64,000 nucleotides of DNA from Ilex aquifolium (taxonomy: Eukaryota > Streptophyta > Magnoliopsida > Aquifoliales > Aquifoliaceae), in assembly GCA_951799425.1 (NCBI GenBank), contig OX637395.1:5044451-5108450 (forward strand), read 5' to 3'. The notes beneath the pieces were generated by a model. That model saw only the letters and a list, made by a program, of their open reading frames with translations, was not told where the DNA came from and did not search any database. Below, piece by piece: positions 35,440-46,359 of the stretch. A program made the translations under genes and the position numbers. The number at the start of each line of letters is the position of its first letter. Within the stretch, counting starts at the first letter, position 1.

Positions 35440-36345
35440 CCTCACCCGACCGTCGCCACCACTCCTCCTCCTCTCCCCCCTCTCTCTCTCAACCCAGCTG
35501 CCACCACCACTCCCAACCCCTATTTCTCTCTCTCCAACCCCTCTCTCTCTATCACAGATCCCTCAGCCCCTTGCCTTTCCCAACAACAAACAACTTCGTA
35601 GCTGCCACCACCACTCCCAACCCCTCTCTCTCTTTCTCAGATCCCCTACGCCCCCCGCCCCCTCCCTGCAACAAACCCCAACTGCCACCTCCACCACTCC
35701 ACTCCCACCACTCCCAATCCCCATTTCTCTCTCTACCTCTTTCTTCTCTCTCCTTCTCAGATCCCCCCTGCCCCCACCCTTTAACATTTGCAAATAATGA
35801 AACTGATGTCTGTCATGAATGGATTCACCCTATTTTTTAGAGATTTTGTATCTTATATGTATTAGCCCACTTCTTTACAGTCAATTCAACGAATGCGATT
35901 CAAGTGACCAAAGGCTTGGGATTCACCTTTGGTGCAGGCTTTGCTACTTCAGGAGTCCCAAAAACATTCCAGAATCTGAGAGTTTCATCCCCTGCTGCAG
36001 ATGCAACTGTACATCCATCTGGGCTCTGATTAACAGAACAAAACAAGAACAAAATCGCCTTGCAACAAACCCCAGCTGCCACCACCACCACCACTTCAAA
36101 CCCACCACTCCCAACCCCCTTCTTTCTCTCTCTACCTCTCTTTTCTCTCTTCCTCTCAGATCCCCTCGCCCCCTCCTTGCAACAAACCCCAACTGCACCC
36201 AACCACCCAGCTGTCATCACCACCACAACTCCAAACTCTCTCTCTCTCTCTCATTCTCATTCTCAGGCCCCCCGCCCCTTCCTCCCACTGTACCCAACCC
36301 CAACTGCCACTGCATTCACCATTCCAAACCCACCACTCCCTGTTA
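35440..36345. repeat. Pyrimidine-rich tandem repeats inside the TIR element
   Basis: Blocks with CAACAAACCCCA, CTGCCACCACCAC, ACTCCCAACCCC, TTTCTCTCTC and TCAGATCCCC recur about five times on either side of the CDC20 fragment. They create proline/serine-rich and glycine-rich ORFs on both strands that are not genes. Confidence 0.75.
35897..36035 (-). pseudogene. CDC20: Captured 3' end of a CDC20 gene
   Basis: The minus strand encodes [20 protein letters not shown] and then [13 protein letters not shown], the last WD40 blade and tail of plant CDC20, the activator of the anaphase-promoting complex. Close to the end, a shift of one frame is needed to read HLNRIR-stop, the C-terminal Ile-Arg tail by which CDC20 docks on the complex. 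The copy has therefore lost one or two bases after NPKP. Only this fragment is present, without the N-terminal part, so it cannot work as CDC20. Sequence continuing past the stop may be CDC20 3' UTR. Confidence 0.8.
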
Positions 36346-36974
36346 AACTAATTATCCTAGTTGATGGTAATTTTTGATTAATTTTTAATTATCCTAGTTG
36401 ATGGTAATTATCTCAGTTGATTAATTTTAATATAATGTAATGGTTTAATGTTAATCTTTGATTAATTTTTATAATTATATAATTAATATTGTTAAGATAG
36501 TAAATTATTGATAATTAGTGGACAAGATTGTCTTAGAAAATGTTGAGCATGTTATAGAGGGATAATTTTGGAATTAGATAAATTTTGTTCCCTGACATCA
36601 CTATTTTATGTTAGTCAGACTAACGGTAGAAAGACGGAAGGGGTGTTCGTGTTATGATTTTTAAATGTCAGGGGGTCGTCGTGCTATTTTAGAAATGTCA
36701 GGGGGTCGCCGTGTCATTTAGTCAAATGACAGGGGGTGTAAGTGTAATTTACCCTAAGTTTTATTATTAATGGAGTGAGTATAGAATATGAGTAACTTAA
36801 TTGGGTACAAAATAGATAAACTTCATAATTTTATTATTTATAATTTAATGGGGTTTGAAACATAAATTTTTGGGGTGGAAGGAGCACCACCCTTCGTACA
36901 AATCATAGGTACAACTTAATCTAACAACGTTGTTAGTAGAACTGAAAGACATTCAATTCCACCATGAAAGACAT

Positions 36975-37649
36975 TCAATTCCACCAACAGTCTATCAAAG
37001 ATGGATCTTCAGGTGTAAATACACCCATTTCTGACACCTCCATTGAACTATCACTCTCCAACTCCACTTTCTCCGCCAACCCAACTACCTTTTTCCTCCT
37101 CTTTTCTCCACTTTCCGGCGACGATAAACAGGACGGAGACTCCGTTGACCGCCGCCGTGGTGTCACCTTCACTGGCTCCGACATCTTGACTCCGATCAGA
37201 TGTGGAAAATTAATCAAAGCCCGCGAGCCACGCAGTTTAAAAGCTGCTCGGTCATAAGCCAATGCAGCATCCTCAGGCGTCGCATACGTCCCAAGCCACA
37301 CTCTCGCACCTTTCTTCACCGGACTCCTTATCTCCGCCGAAAACGTTCCCCAAGGTCGCCGCCTCACGCCTCTATACCTCGTCCATTGCGGTGGCGCGTG
37401 AGAGTGACGCGCCACCACCAATTCTTCTACCGTTTCTGGGGAATGATTCACATTAAACTGCATTTCTTTTTCTACCCAACTCCCAGATAAAAGTTCACTG
37501 CTAAATCTTGGAATCGGATCATCAACCGGTGCAGTATTGGATGAACTTGTCGTCGAAAAATCATCGGAAAACTCAGAATCATTGAGAAGATGGTCTCTTA
37601 TGGATTCAAGAACGGCGAAGTCAGATTGAGCAATGGTTTCTGTATTCAT
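36975..37649 (-). CDS. AP2/ERF transcription factor, group IX-like (ERF gene 3)
   Basis: Third paralogue, minus strand, intronless, 224 residues from the conserved MNTETI start at 37649. An ATG at 37727 is in frame but lies upstream of the TATA region, so it is not used here. The [12 protein letters not shown] helix is at 11-22 and the AP2 domain at about 92-149. It reads WGTFSAEIR where the family norm is WGKFAAEIR, sharing the Thr with ERF gene 1. The tail has [16 protein letters not shown] and ends CWWN. The N-terminal half is closest to ERF gene 1. Expected function: nuclear regulator of GCC-box-type promoters in stress or hormone responses, inferred from family. Confidence 0.92.
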   Translation of the reverse strand: MNTETIAQSDFAVLESIRDHLLNDSEFSDDFSTTSSSNTAPVDDPIPRFSSELLSGSWVEKEMQFNVNHSPETVEELVVARHSHAPPQWTRYRGVRRRPWGTFSAEIRSPVKKGARVWLGTYATPEDAALAYDRAAFKLRGSRALINFPHLIGVKMSEPVKVTPRRRSTESPSCLSSPESGEKRRKKVVGLAEKVELESDSSMEVSEMGVFTPEDPSLIDCWWN

Positions 37650-37698
37650 CTCTGAATCAGAGTTTTGTGGGTACTGATGAAACCTAATGAGGTGAGAG

Positions 37699-37791
37699 GT
37701 TCTATAAATAACATATATATGATGCACTCACTTCTCAGGTGATCGGATCTTCTTGAATTACTTTCCATGAAGCTTCAGTGGTCATTGGTTA
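37699..37791 (-). promoter_or_regulatory. Conserved ERF promoter block and TATA box, gene 3
   Basis: On the minus strand CCAATGACCACTGAAGCTTC, ATGGAAAGTAATTCAAGAAG and CACCTGAGAAGTGAG match the ERF gene 1 promoter. They are followed by ATATATGTTATTTATAGAAC, which should serve as TATA box. Confidence 0.6.
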
Positions 37792-37829
37792 TGGAATTTA
37801 ATCATGTTATTAAAATCAGAAAAAGAAAA

Positions 37830-37835
37830 CACGTG
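37830..37835 (-). promoter_or_regulatory. G-box of ERF gene 3
   Basis: CACGTG within ACCACGTGTTTTC on the minus strand, about 180 bp upstream of the start. The context is the same as in ERF gene 1. Confidence 0.6.
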
Positions 37836-37859
37836 GTACTGCTGATTAATATTCAAATC

Positions 37860-38985
37860 CTATTCGAGAGGTTGTTCATCTTCCCTATGAGTTGGGGTTG
37901 TTCATATTTTTTTTTTATATTTCAGTTGTCCCGGTAAATTATCGCAGTATTTTTTTACTCACGCACCATATTAATGTTGAATCTTGTGTAAAGTCGCCTC
38001 TCCATACAAAGGGTAAACTCATGGATGGTCGGCCCAAAGAACTACACTTTGTGAGATATTTGAACTCCTAACCGATCCGTTATGATTATCAAGGACTGAG
38101 CTACAAATAGATTAACCCAAAGTTAAGCTACCAATAGACTAACCTTAAGGTTGGGTTGTTCATATTTTGAATAAGGGTTGTGGAGCAATAAAATCCAACA
38201 TATTTATGGATAGGAACCTAAACAAAATATGTAAACATGACTTGATTGAGCCTATTAATTCAATTGGTAAAATTAAAAAGTCCTAAAATTTAATTTTTTG
38301 AAAAAAAAAAAAAAAAAAGTTAATAGTAAAACTAAAGTTACTAAAAATTAAGTTTGAACCCTCAAAAAAGTCAAATTCAAATTTAGCATTATAATTTTTC
38401 AATCTCTCTCTCTCCCATCAAGTTCAACTATGATAATAAAAGCTTGAATATAAAATTTTAATTAATATTTTTACATTTCAAAAAATAAAAAATAAATTTA
38501 TAATTCATATTGAAAAAATCTCATTTATTATTTCAGCTTTAGGCCCCAAAATGTCTAGAACTGCCCCTGCAACTATGCTGACCTCAAACTATACAAATCC
38601 TTTTACAACCCTAATCTTGACCATGTATTATTTGGACTAGTGTTTTTGTTTAATTTGTAAATATATACATTTCTCGTCACACCATGCACAAAACTCTTAT
38701 TATTCTAAAAACCATTTCAACTATGAGAAAATATTGAATGTAACGGTGACATCATATTATCAATGTCACGTGGTGTCACCAACTAGTTATGGAATATTAA
38801 GTGGATTTAGTAGGCTCTGTTGTTTTAGTAACTACCAATAATTACCTTATTTAATGACTGTCATGTTGAAATAATAGAGTTCACTAATCATATTTTGTTG
38901 TTTTATAATTAGTTGGTGATATCACGTAGAATTGATGATGTGATGTCACTATTGCACCCAATATTTACTCACCAACCATGTGTTA
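37860..38985. other. Duplicated ERF-upstream spacer
   Basis: No gene. Phrases such as GAGTTGGGGTTGTTCATATT (37890-37915) and AATAAAATCCAACATATTTA (38190) match, in reverse complement, the spacer after copy A (12.69-12.77 kb). The whole upstream unit was therefore duplicated with the gene. Confidence 0.5.
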
Positions 38986-38989
38986 TTTG

Positions 38990-39212
38990 TACTCTTGGAT
39001 GCAATAATATACAGAGACGATCTATAAATTCAAACGTCCTGAATTTAAATTTTGGCAATTCCTTAATGTCAGTCATGAGTGATTTATCCCTCATGAATAT
39101 CCTAATCTTAGTGTGGATGACCTGCCTTTGATCGGATCAAAAAAATGACTAGTCAACGTGCGTATAAATTTAAATTGTCTTGTACACTGTTCACTGTTGA
39201 ACAAAAAAAAAT
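38990..39212 (+). mobile_element. tRNA-derived SINE copy f
   Basis: AACGTCCTGAATTTAAATTT, CATGAGTGATTTATCCCTC, ATGACCTGCCTTTGATCGG, ACTAGTCAACGTGCGTATAA and GTTGAAC with an A9 tail. A clear member of the family. Confidence 0.75.
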
Positions 39213-39299
39213 TAGATGACTACAATCACCTCTGCACCCATGTGAATTTTATTTTTTTTTTTATAGTTGGGAGGGAAGAAAAGATGTTGGAATTCACAA

Positions 39300-39860
39300 T
39301 CACATGTGGGTGAGAGTGATTCCTTATCATTCTCTGATCAGCTCTGAGGCCATGCTCATAATCTTCTTGTTTAGTATCAAATGTGGACAAGCACAAGTGT
39401 ACAAAGTGCTTACTAATGCAAAGGAGATTTATATTGTCATGTATATTCAACCAAAGTTTTATATAGTTCTAAATTATTATTCTTCTGACAAAATTCAATA
39501 TCCCTCTAGTAAAATATTTCATATGGCTGGTCAGACCCATGTATGCTATGTCCCCCACCCCATGTGTGGTACAACTAACCAGAAATTAATTAATATAACA
39601 AAGAAGATCAAGACGAGATTGTATTTGCCGAAGAACATCTTATATTAAGATTCCAACGTGATTAAATATAAGTAGGGGTGATAATTGAGTTGAATTCAAG
39701 TCGAATTCAAGTCTAATTCAAGTCTAATTTACACATAAACGAGCTGACTCATTTGACTATTTACACATAAACGAGCCTAAAAAATATTTAAGTTTGGCTT
39801 GTTTAATAACCCTAAATACAAGTTGGAGTAGAGAGAGGCCTTCTCTCTCTAAAAATCCTT
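39300..39860 (-). repeat. Conserved ERF-upstream non-coding block, copy C
   Basis: On the minus strand it follows copy A for about 350 bp (ATCACGTTGGAATCTTAATA, ACAAATAC-type, CATGGGTCTGACCAGCCATA, TTGAATTTTGTCAGAAGAAT). It lies about 1.6 kb upstream of ERF gene 3 and in its orientation. A MITE (39673-39814) interrupts it. Confidence 0.65.
39673..39814. mobile_element. Short hAT-type MITE with 8-bp duplication
   Basis: It starts TAGGGGTGATAATTGAG and ends TAATAACCCTA. AATATAAG (39665-39672) and AATACAAG follow the 8-bp rule with one mismatch. It interrupts conserved block copy C, so it arrived after the block was duplicated. Confidence 0.75.
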
Positions 39861-39917
39861 TATATTAAACTTTGATATTGTCAAATTCGAATTATTATAC
39901 ATTTTTTATAGTAAACT

Positions 39918-40583
39918 TTAGTATTGTAAAAATGTATGCTCAGGTGGCAATGTGCCAATTTGAGACACCTCCGGTGAACTCTCTCTCTCCAACTCCGCTT
40001 TCTCCGCCAAGCCAACCACCGTCTTCCTCCTCTTCTTCCCACTTTCCGACGAGGACAAACCTGACGGAGACTCCGGTGACCGCCTCCGTGGCGTCACCCT
40101 CACCGGCTCCGACATCTTGGCTCCGATCAGATGTGGAAAATTAAGCAAAGCCCGGGACCCACGCAGTTTAAAAGCTGCTCGGTCATAAGCCAATGCAGCA
40201 TCCTCAGGCGTCTCGTACGTCCCAAGCCACACTCTCGCACCTTTCTTCGCCGGACTCCTTATCTCCGCCGCAAACTTCCCCCATGGTCGCCGCCTCACTC
40301 CTCTATACCTAGTCCATTGCGGTGGCGCGTGATTGCCACGCTCCACCACCAACTCTTCTACCGTTTCTTGGGAATGATGATTCACATTAAGCTGTATTTC
40401 TTCAAATACCCAACTCCCAGTTAAAAGTTCACTGCTAAATCTTGAAATTGGGTCATCAAATGGTGCAGTATTGCATGAACTTGCCGTCGGAAAATTATCG
40501 GAAAACTCAGAATCGTTGAGAAGATGGTCTCTTATGGATTCAAGAACGGCGAAGTCAGATTGAGAAATGGTTTCTGTGTTCAT
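39918..40583 (-). CDS. AP2/ERF transcription factor, group IX-like (ERF gene 4)
   Basis: Fourth paralogue, minus strand, intronless, 221 residues from the conserved MNTETI start at 40583. The upstream in-frame ATG at 40676 is only a few bases below the TATA tract and is not preferred. [12 protein letters not shown] lies at 11-22. The AP2 domain (about 93-150) is the most canonical of the four, with [12 protein letters not shown]. The tail has [17 protein letters not shown] but ends FLQY, so the CWWN tail kept by the three others is lost; sequence after the stop is unrelated to their 3' ends. Expected role as for the other copies. Confidence 0.92.
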   Translation of the reverse strand: MNTETISQSDFAVLESIRDHLLNDSEFSDNFPTASSCNTAPFDDPISRFSSELLTGSWVFEEIQLNVNHHSQETVEELVVERGNHAPPQWTRYRGVRRRPWGKFAAEIRSPAKKGARVWLGTYETPEDAALAYDRAAFKLRGSRALLNFPHLIGAKMSEPVRVTPRRRSPESPSGLSSSESGKKRRKTVVGLAEKAELERESSPEVSQIGTLPPEHTFLQY

Positions 40584-40679
40584 CTCTGAATCAGAGTTTT
40601 GCGGGTACTGATGAAACCTGATGATCTTGAGGTTTTGAGTCACAGTCACTGATGAGAGATTAAAGGAAGAGTTCATGTG

Positions 40680-40748
40680 ATTCTATATATATAGTGATTA
40701 GTCTTCTTGAATTACTTTCCATGAAGTTTCATTGGTCATTGGTCATGG
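40680..40748 (-). promoter_or_regulatory. Conserved ERF promoter block and TATA box, gene 4
   Basis: CCAATGAAACTTCATGGAAA and GTAATTCAAGAAGAC on the minus strand, then CTATATATATAG at 40684-40695. Same order and spacing as in the other ERF promoters. Confidence 0.6.
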
Positions 40749-40810
40749 AGATGCTGTAATTTTTTAATGAGTATCCCCCAAAAGAAAATAGTATATATAT
40801 GGAATTTAAT

Positions 40811-40816
40811 CACGTG
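40811..40816 (-). promoter_or_regulatory. G-box of ERF gene 4
   Basis: CACGTG within ACCACGTGATTAAATTCC on the minus strand, matching the second G-box of ERF gene 2. A further ACGTT-type site lies about 40 bp upstream. Confidence 0.6.
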
Positions 40817-41008
40817 GTGGTATTACAATCAGAATTACAAAAGAGAAAAAAACGTGGTACTATTGCTTCAATAATTTTATAAAATTATTTGTTTATTAAT
40901 TAAACATAATTAGTTAATGTTCTTGATACTTGAAACGAATATTCATTTAATCTCAAAGGTAATTCAAGTGATAACCTGTAAACTTAGTCGTCCTGAATTT
41001 TAATCTTA

Positions 41009-41503
41009 CCAATTAGGGATGGCAGTCGACCGAGAAAAAATGGATATTCGTCCAAATTCATCACATTTGAATCGAGAGTGGACCATACGTATTGAACGGT
41101 GGGTTTATACAGGGATATCCGTATAAATCCGTATGAGGATGGAGACGAGAAAAGACTGAAACTCATCCCCGCCCCCGCCCCCTCCCCCGCCCCTCCTCGC
41201 TAAAACTATAATATATATAACAAAATAATTAAGTGAAACACACATTTATTATACATATTATTTTTGTAAGTTTTTATGCTTGATCAATTTGTTATATAAT
41301 GAGTTTTCATCCTTCTTGTAAATTCATTTGTAAGGTTTTATGAATTTTTTTATTTTTTTCTTAAAATTATAGAAATTAATTATTATGAGCGGGAACGGGG
41401 ATTAAAATTTCTCCCGCTAACTAGGGTGGACGAATATTTGTGAAACAGGCACGAGGATGGAGACTATTCCCCGCGCTGCCACCCCGATCCACCGCCATCT
41501 CTA
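41009..41503. mobile_element. TIR MITE of the AGGGATGGC family
   Basis: Ends AGGGATGGCAG and CCGCCATCTCT are inverted. The interior has the CCCCGCCCCCGCC and GAGCGGGAACGGGG words typical of this hAT-like plant family. The bases outside (TTACCAATT / ATTGGTAA) are themselves inverted, so the exact border is uncertain. No transposase. Confidence 0.65.
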
Positions 41504-41526
41504 TTGGTAATCTCTTGGGACGAGGC

Positions 41527-42037
41527 TGACGGGCCCGGCCCAGACCAGGCCCAGACTAGGCTCAGAATTACAAACTAGGCCCAGCTCAGAAATACAAGCC
41601 AACAAGAACCAAGCTCATCGCCTTGAAAAATCCAGTCTACTAGTGACGCACGTAAGATCTCCATCTTAAGAAGAGAATTAGGATTCGCATCGCAAACCTC
41701 AACTACCTTGTCCGTTACGCTAACATCACGGAGCCACCCACTCCCATCACAAAGGTGGCACCTTAATCAGGGCTCCCCGCGATGGAGCCTCTATCAAAGC
41801 CCGCTCTGGGACGCCATGAAGACTGTACTCCCTTATAAATTGTAAGTTCCACATATACATGAAAGGCATCACACACATCTCAACACACTATACCTCTCAA
41901 GTAAATAAGATTCTCTGACTACCGTCGTCATTCCCAGTGGAGCAGGTCATCCAGACCGAACCACCTAATCTTTGTGTTAAGCCCTCTTTATTTCATTCTT
42001 GATTAATTTTGCATAAACTCACTTTTGCGCACCATCA
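41527..42037 (+). mobile_element. Solo LTR (511 bp) with 5-bp duplication
   Basis: It begins TGACGGGCCCGG and ends GCGCACCATCA, with perfect flanks GAGGC (41522-41526 and 42038-42042). A TATA-like CTTATAAATTG lies at about 41832. No internal region remains. Confidence 0.8.
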
Positions 42038-42559
42038 GAGGCCATGAGTTATTTATCACTCATGAATACTCTAATTTCGACGTGAATGAACTGCTTTTAA
42101 CCAGACCGAATAGAGGATTAGCCAAATAGTGTAAGGTGGCCTGGCCTGGTCCGACCGTTGAACCCAAAAAAAAAAAAAAAGAATAGTGATTTGATATAGA
42201 CGATGTTTACATTTAAAAATGGTAACAAAGGCCCCAGGTATTGATGATCAATAGACTTATGGTTTGATAGTATGGTTTCCAATGCTTAAAAGTAAAATTA
42301 TAGCAAAATTAAATTGGGTTTGAATTAATTTGACTCTAATTTATTTAATACTACATGTAAAAAGTTGAATTCTTAATTTATAAAAGTACAACTACGGTCC
42401 AGATTGATCTAATATCTATTTTGTCCAATAGTATAAAATTCATTCTAAAATTATTTTTTCCGTTAAAACATATTATCTTTTTTCTGCACGGCCTGCGGTG
42501 TCAAACAACTCAACGAGCACACTATTCAATGTCAAATAACTCTATTAATCGACGTGTAT

Positions 42560-43308
42560 CTTTCTTTTTTCTCTCCCTTACCTCTCTCAATTGTGACAGG
42601 TTAATTTCGAGTTTAATCTAAACTTAATTATCGAACTTAGATTCTTGTTCAAGTTTGACTTGATTGAAACTTGCAAGCTAGGGAGCCAAAATCGAATTTA
42701 ATTTCCTAGGAAAAATATTATTAAATTAAACTATACTAGAAATTAATAATCAATACGAAAATAATTGATTTCTGAATAAAAATTCTCAAAATGTATAATC
42801 AACCATAAATTTAAACCCTATTCTAGAAGTAAGTCCTAGGTCATCCATCTTTCAAATAGGGGTAGTTAAGCAATAAAATTAGAATTATTTATAGATAGAA
42901 ACCTATTCGATCTAAGCCAAGCCTACTTAAGCACAGCCACACATTGACTAAGATTCAGCTCATTTACGAAAATAGCTTAGAAATTTGATCAAATTCAATT
43001 CATTCCTAATTTGAGCGGACTATAAACAATTCAATTGGACTGCACTCGAACCATACGAATCATTTATCCGTCCTAGTCTCGGCCACGCATTATTTAGACT
43101 CGTGATTACACTGTAAACCATGCATATAACTTTTTTTGTTCATGTATCAAATGTGGTCAACCACTGGTTTTCAAAATTATTCTTATAACCAAAATTTCAA
43201 TATTCCTCTACTAAAATATTTGTTATGGCTGGCCATACCCACGTCTGATATAACACAGAAGAAGACATTAAGATTCCAACGTGATAAAATACAGGAAGGA
43301 GGAGAGTG

Positions 43309-43367
<59 letters not shown>

Positions 43368-43440
43368 GTCAAAATAGAGAAAATAAAAAATATTCTTTAT
43401 ATTAAACTTTGATATTGTCAAATTTAATTATTACATAGTT
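42560..43440 (-). repeat. Conserved ERF-upstream non-coding block, copy D
   Basis: On the minus strand: a TATATATATA tract, a (GA)20 tract, CTCCTTCCTGTATTTTATCA, GTTGGAATCTTAATGTCTTC, GGCCAGCCATAAC and AGTAGAGGAATATTGAA. It keeps matching copy A beyond this (GAGTCTAAATAA, AATGATTCGTA), for about 0.9 kb in all. It lies 2-2.9 kb upstream of ERF gene 4 and in its orientation. The CT/AT microsatellite is at 43312-43367. Confidence 0.65.
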
Positions 43441-43740
43441 GTGATGGCCATGTTTTTTTTTTTTTATAAGGATCTTTTAAGGTGAAATGAGGTTTACGGA
43501 AACCAAGGCAAATCCAACCCGGAATTATCAAATGCTTGGATAGAGATTTTTAGTATTTAGATTGGGTTTTGACAAAAAAAAAATTCCCCAACCTAATTTA
43601 AATTTAAAGAGTACTCAAGTTTAGTTCTTGAATTTCGGGGCACAATTCAAACACGTCTTAAATTGACTAATCTAGGTTGTACTCGAGTTGAACACGAATT
43701 TTAATATGATTTAAAAATTAAAAAATATAGTAATACACGA

Positions 43741-44413
43741 GGGGCATGTTTGTTTCAAGTATATTATACAAGTCTGGTATTGGAAATATATACCAATGGA
43801 TATTAGTACCGGTAATAAAAATTATTTCAATCCCCTCCCATGTTTGTTTATTCAATAAGTACTATGGTAGGTTCTACAAACAACCATCTATTATATCACA
43901 TCTTATATAACAAATATACCATTTTATCCTTAACATCATCTATTCCTTAACATCATCCATTTCATTCAAAATAATTTTTTTTTTAAAAATTTAAAAAAAA
44001 AACCGGTGACACTGTACGCTTAAACATAATATAAGGAAAAAATTCAAAATAATTTTAAAAAGAAAAATTAAAAAAAACCGGTGACATCGTACGCTTAAAC
44101 ATAATATAATGAAAAATTCAAAATAATTTTTTTATATGTGAACTCTTCACATAGGAGGGCATTTGTGTCTTTTTGCTCTATTATACCGCACATTCATTTG
44201 TACCGGGAATATAATATCACCGGGTAGGTGGTATTGTTTAGTACCATATAGAAGGCATTTAAGTCATTGTTCACACCGGGTCGGTACTACGACCCGGAAA
44301 ATAATATTGATTGAAAAATATCAAACAAACAAGATATAAGGTGGGCCCCATGTACTATTTCCTTAATCCCACCCTCTTATACCACTCTTATCCCCAAAAC
44401 AAACTAGCCCCAG
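43741..44413. mobile_element. TIR element (GGGGCATGTTTGTTT)
   Basis: The left end GGGGCATGTTTGTTTC and the right end AAACAAACTAGCCCC are inverted. The interior holds a duplicated block of about 70 bp (ACCGGTGACA...ACGCTTAAACATAATATA at 44000 and 44080). No transposase is present. TSD not determined. Confidence 0.65.
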
Positions 44414-46359
44414 TGTAATAAGGTAATTGAAACTTATTTTTAAATAGAATTCAAAAGATAAATGTGTTTTTTTATCGGGATACCATTTTTCATGAACATC
44501 GTTTTTGAAGTACCGCTTTTCAATGTATAAGTATGTTTTAGAGACACGCTTTTAATATTTTGGTTAAAATGTTGTAAAAAGACAGTAGAATAACTGATTC
44601 TTATAAAAATATTTTTTGGATTTGGAAGTTTCGAGAAGAGGAAAGAAAATCCAGAAATGGTAATCTGTTCCCTATTGGAATATATCCACAAATGGTAATT
44701 TGTTTTCCGATTAAATGAATTTTCATTTTGTTAATCAGTGAAATTATCTCAAGTTTTTATAAAGGATAAGAATTTAAACACTTGTTTGTTTATTGGGTTT
44801 TGGGGGTTTAACCAAAATAGTCCAATGGACCAGTCATACCCATATTTATTTACAGATTTAAGGTCCGAGATTCAAATCCTGACCCGTAATAAACAGTGCT
44901 AACCAGACCCATATACATGGGTATCACCAAACCCATGGGGGTGGGTTTTATATCTATAAACCAATGATAAATAGGTGAATTGACTATTGTATCCCTAATA
45001 AATCATTTTATTGACTCAAATCACATCTCAACCCCCAACCACTCTCCTCTTTGAACATAAACAAAAATGAGTATGAATTGAATTGACCAATGGACAATTT
45101 AGTTAATTACATGATAATTTTTTGTTATAATTATTATTAATCTGTGAGACCCACGTATGTTTATGCTATTTACCAAATAAGATATGGTTAGGATTTGTGC
45201 ACTACTCGTGTACAAAAGAAGGAGTTGAGTTTGAGAAGGGTTTGCTAAGACCATTCCAATCCCCCTCTTGAAAAACCATCCAAACATGTCCAAAGGGTCA
45301 TGATCCATATACCAAAATTTTACCAAATTCCGTTTATCCAATAAACATAGGTAGTTGAATTAGTGGATCCAAAAGTTATAAGATTCATTGATTCAATAAT
45401 CCATATTGATTTGATAAACAAAATTTGGTAAGGATCACATTGTTCAACACCTAATCACATTTGAGTGTATGGAAAATGTTGTTGGGAAAGATAAGTAAAA
45501 AGGAAAAAAATATACTTGAGGTGATCCGATTCCCTATTATTGATAGGGTAAAAAGAAAAAGACCAATTGTAGATGAAGGTGCTGATAATCCTTTTCCCCT
45601 TCCCTTCTCTATCCATTTTGGTGGATTGAAGGTATTTGTTCCAATCCCCTTTCCTTTTCCTTTCCCTTTCCCTTTCCCTTTCCCACCCCTTTCCACCAAA
45701 GAAGAGAAACTCCCCCCATCCCCCTTCATTTCCCACTGCACTTCATTTATCCTTTGTCTTTTTTTTTTCCCATAAAGCAAAAGGAGAAAGTAAATACTTG
45801 ATGACCCCTTTTTCCGATAGCATCTAGAGTTTCTGGAACAATGTGATATGCCAGATGGGGTAAAACCTTAATCCTTCCTCGTCTTACTAAGACTACAATA
45901 GCTTAGCATATACAACATATGCTCTTGGGTGTGGGTGTGGGTGTGGAATATAAACATTAATTTCAACTAAGATACAATAGAGCCAATCAAGTTTTTGAGG
46001 TATAAGCATTCAAAAAGAGCATAGCTGCCACATCTATAGCCAAAGGCTGGAGGAGCAGCTATTTCCATAACTGAACCACATTTAAGATAAATAAACAGTG
46101 GTGTAACAGCTCTGTAAAAAGACTTTTAGCTGCATCACCAAATCTGATCTTGTTCTTGCCAACTCAAAAGCAATAAGAATGAGGTTCAATAAAAGCTTAC
46201 ACTGTCAAATATTTGAATCCAAAGTTGACTGACTACTTCAATTTCAACGATGCGACACTCTCGAGAACCAGCAATCATGTGTCGTTGGAATTGCTGTGAA
46301 CAAAAAACTGGCCGATTGGCTGACAACCCATCGTATGATCTCCCTCTTGATGTAGCTTT
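44414..46359. other. Intergenic DNA and CSN7 3' flank
   Basis: No gene. A (TTTCCC)n tract at 45648-45684 produces shadow ORFs. The last few hundred bases should include the CSN7 3' UTR. Confidence 0.5.

Larger units (their letters stand above)
35209..36755. mobile_element. Pack-MULE-like TIR element carrying a CDC20 fragment
   Basis: Roughly 95-bp terminal inverted repeats (35209-35305 and 36660-36755) begin AGGGTAAATTA and share CACCCCCTGACATTTGAC-type sequence. The flanks AAGGTTTT and AAGTTTT suggest a slightly decayed target-site duplication. Between the ends lie pyrimidine-rich tandem repeats and a piece of a host gene (CDC20, 35897-36035). Long TIRs with captured host exons and no transposase fit a Mutator-type Pack-MULE. 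It sits between ERF genes 2 and 3. Confidence 0.7.
40950..42180 (+). mobile_element. tRNA-derived SINE copy g, split by two nested insertions
   Basis: The SINE head (GTCGTCCTGAATTTTAATC, about 40950-41008) and its body and tail (CATGAGTTATTTATCACTC, GACCGTTGAACCC, A15; 42043-42180) are separated by two later elements: a TIR MITE (41009-41503) and a solo LTR (41527-42037). Removing both restores the normal family order. Confidence 0.7.

Noticed and set aside
35563-36377. Proline-rich and glycine-rich ORFs up to 175 residues.
   Set aside because: They translate pyrimidine-rich tandem repeats inside the TIR element. Only the CDC20 segment is protein-derived.
44860-44960. AGATTCAAATCC phrase as a possible tRNA B box.
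   Set aside because: No A box at the right distance and no cloverleaf stems; not a tRNA gene.
45451-45827. Overlapping ORFs with FPFPFP or KGKGKG runs.
   Set aside because: They come from a (TTTCCC)n tract and have no other support.
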